From the IMG/VR virus record IMGVR_UViG_3300031857_012457, positions 124,001 to 188,000 of that record: 64,000 bases of DNA. One strand, written 5' to 3'. The position numbers and the translations under genes were made by a program. This document shows, piece after piece, positions 63,145 through 64,000 of the stretch. This DNA is from a virus. Numbering within the stretch: the stretch's first letter is position 1; every line of letters begins with the position of its first letter. The notes under the pieces are model-generated. The model was not told the origin of the DNA. It was given only the letters and a program-made list of their open reading frames with translations, and did no database searches.

Positions 63145-63834
63145 TTAAATTTTTATGTCACCATCTCTTTCGAACTCATTATATAGTTCCATTTGTCTTT
63201 CTCTCATCTTATTAACAACTTTAGTAATATAATGAGTTGGGTGTCCTGTCATTTCTCTAATAAGTAGATATAATGATTTTTTATTAAAATTTTCTATGTA
63301 TTCTGCTCTTCTAAATAATTCCAATACGGAATCTGCTATTTGTAAATCTCTTTTTTTAGGAAAGAAGTTTTCCAAATGTTTATCCCAATAGTTCAACATT
63401 ACTACATTAAAAGTTCTATGGTCATCATTACGAACTTCTTCTGTAAAATTGTTTTCAGTATCCCAATGGTCTGGCATTGCAGACATTATATCGGTATCTT
63501 TGTATCTTTTGTAATTTGCGTTGTTATTTAAAATTAAATAATTCCTAGCAACAATTGTAAAATACGAAAAGGCTTTACCCTTTCCATTTTTATACATATG
63601 AATCTTCTCAATCATAAACGCAACTACTTCACACATCACATCCTGTGGGTCATCATCGAAATATGAAAACTTCCATTTGTTATAAACTATTTCTGCTAGT
63701 TTATCAAATGCAGGTTTAATTCTATCTCTATATAATAAATCTTTAACACGCTGATTATCCGATAGATTATATTCGATAATAGCTTGTTCCGTATCTGATG
63801 TAAAGTATTGTTTATTTTTGGCTTTTCTAGGCAT
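63145..63834 (-). CDS. gp55-like late sigma factor
   Basis: A 229-residue protein with region-2-like GKGKAFSYFTIVARNYLILNNN (about 84-105), the core-RNA-polymerase and -10 binding helix of phage late sigma factors. A preceding SYFDDDPQDVMCEVVAFMIEK segment and a C-terminal helix pair also fit. In T4 gp55 directs host RNA polymerase to TATAAATA promoters. Here a related but different motif (TATATTTATA) recurs before late genes. It is followed 4 bases later by the carbamoyltransferase gene. Confidence 0.8.
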   Translation of the reverse strand: MPRKAKNKQYFTSDTEQAIIEYNLSDNQRVKDLLYRDRIKPAFDKLAEIVYNKWKFSYFDDDPQDVMCEVVAFMIEKIHMYKNGKGKAFSYFTIVARNYLILNNNANYKRYKDTDIMSAMPDHWDTENNFTEEVRNDDHRTFNVVMLNYWDKHLENFFPKKRDLQIADSVLELFRRAEYIENFNKKSLYLLIREMTGHPTHYITKVVNKMRERQMELYNEFERDGDIKI

Positions 63835-63835
63835 T

Positions 63836-64000
63836 TTAATTAAATTGTTTGAATCTTTCGATAGTTTCTTTTATTTGATAAAATATAGAACCTACTTCAT
63901 CATCCTTCTCAAACATTTCACGACTATCAATTTGTCGTAATGCCTCCAGTAATGCTTCGTTTCTTTGAGTTTCTATTTCTACAAACTCTTCGTATTTTTC
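63836..64000 (-). CDS. C-terminal end of a helical protein, running off the window
   Basis: Partial: 54 residues and the stop codon are visible, the start lies beyond the right edge. The segment is charged and helical (EALLEALRQIDSREMFEKDDE, YQIKETIERFKQFN). It ends one base before the ATG of the late sigma gene, so the two are co-transcribed. Too little is present to assign a family. Confidence 0.65.
   Translation of the reverse strand, partial: EKYEEFVEIETQRNEALLEALRQIDSREMFEKDDEVGSIFYQIKETIERFKQFN

Noticed and set aside
1-64000. tRNA genes, integrase, transposase or lysogeny genes
   Set aside because: No cloverleaf-like sequence or recombinase motif was noticed in the gaps or proteins; a dedicated tRNA scan could still find one inside coding sequence.

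Overview
The window reads as one continuous piece of a large T4-like (myovirus-type) phage genome, almost all of it transcribed right to left. T4-type landmarks in the translated sequence are a gp55-like late sigma factor, a gp25-like and a gp6-like baseplate wedge protein, a gp61-like primase, and gp47/gp46-type recombination nuclease domains, here in one chain. The host is probably a member of the Bacteroidota. The DNA is very AT-rich, the leaders before start codons are A-rich with no Shine-Dalgarno sequence, and at least one promoter matches the TTG / TAnnTTTG pattern of that phylum. The host call is an inference. No tRNA, CRISPR array, integrase or transposase was seen, and no gene-free stretch exceeds 300 bases.

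Right to left, in the direction of transcription: (1) 58.7-64.0 kb has the end of an unknown gene, the late sigma factor, a NodU-type carbamoyltransferase and the start of the baseplate/tail module. (2) 43.7-58.7 kb is the structural module: gp25-like, gp6-like, a DNRLRE-like protein, coiled-coil and proline-rich proteins, a 1658-residue LamG-containing protein, and two paralogous virion proteins separated by a clear intrinsic terminator. (3) 38.5-43.7 kb is DNA metabolism: a T7-endonuclease-I-like resolvase, primase, the single-chain Mre11-Rad50-like protein and a 2-oxoglutarate oxygenase. (4) 32.2-38.5 kb has the only plus-strand gene (a small ribbon-helix-helix-like protein), the long tail fibre with a peptidase S74 chaperone, and a putative tip protein.

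(5) From 5.9 to 32.2 kb lies an unusually large sugar/glycan island of about 25 tightly packed, often overlapping genes. It has three extended SDR epimerase/dehydratases, an RmlC-like epimerase, the two halves of a thiamine-diphosphate enzyme, three radical SAM proteins, three SGNH proteins, two HAD-like proteins and a methyltransferase. It also has three GT7 (beta-1,4-galactosyltransferase type) enzymes fused to LamG lectin domains, a free LamG protein, a GT-A and a GT4-like glycosyltransferase, and four divergent members of another glycosyltransferase-like family. Together these look able to make, assemble and modify an unusual glycan. Whether the target is the virion or the host envelope cannot be read from sequence.

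(6) At the left end is a 1731-residue protein combining an NMNAT-type nucleotidyltransferase, an HExxH metallopeptidase-like segment and a KxDG nucleic-acid-ligase-like domain. The strongest candidates for something undescribed are this giant protein, the GT7-LamG island with its split thiamine enzyme, the single-chain gp47-gp46 fusion, and a recurrent TATATTTATA motif before the first genes of transcription blocks that may be this phage's late promoter.
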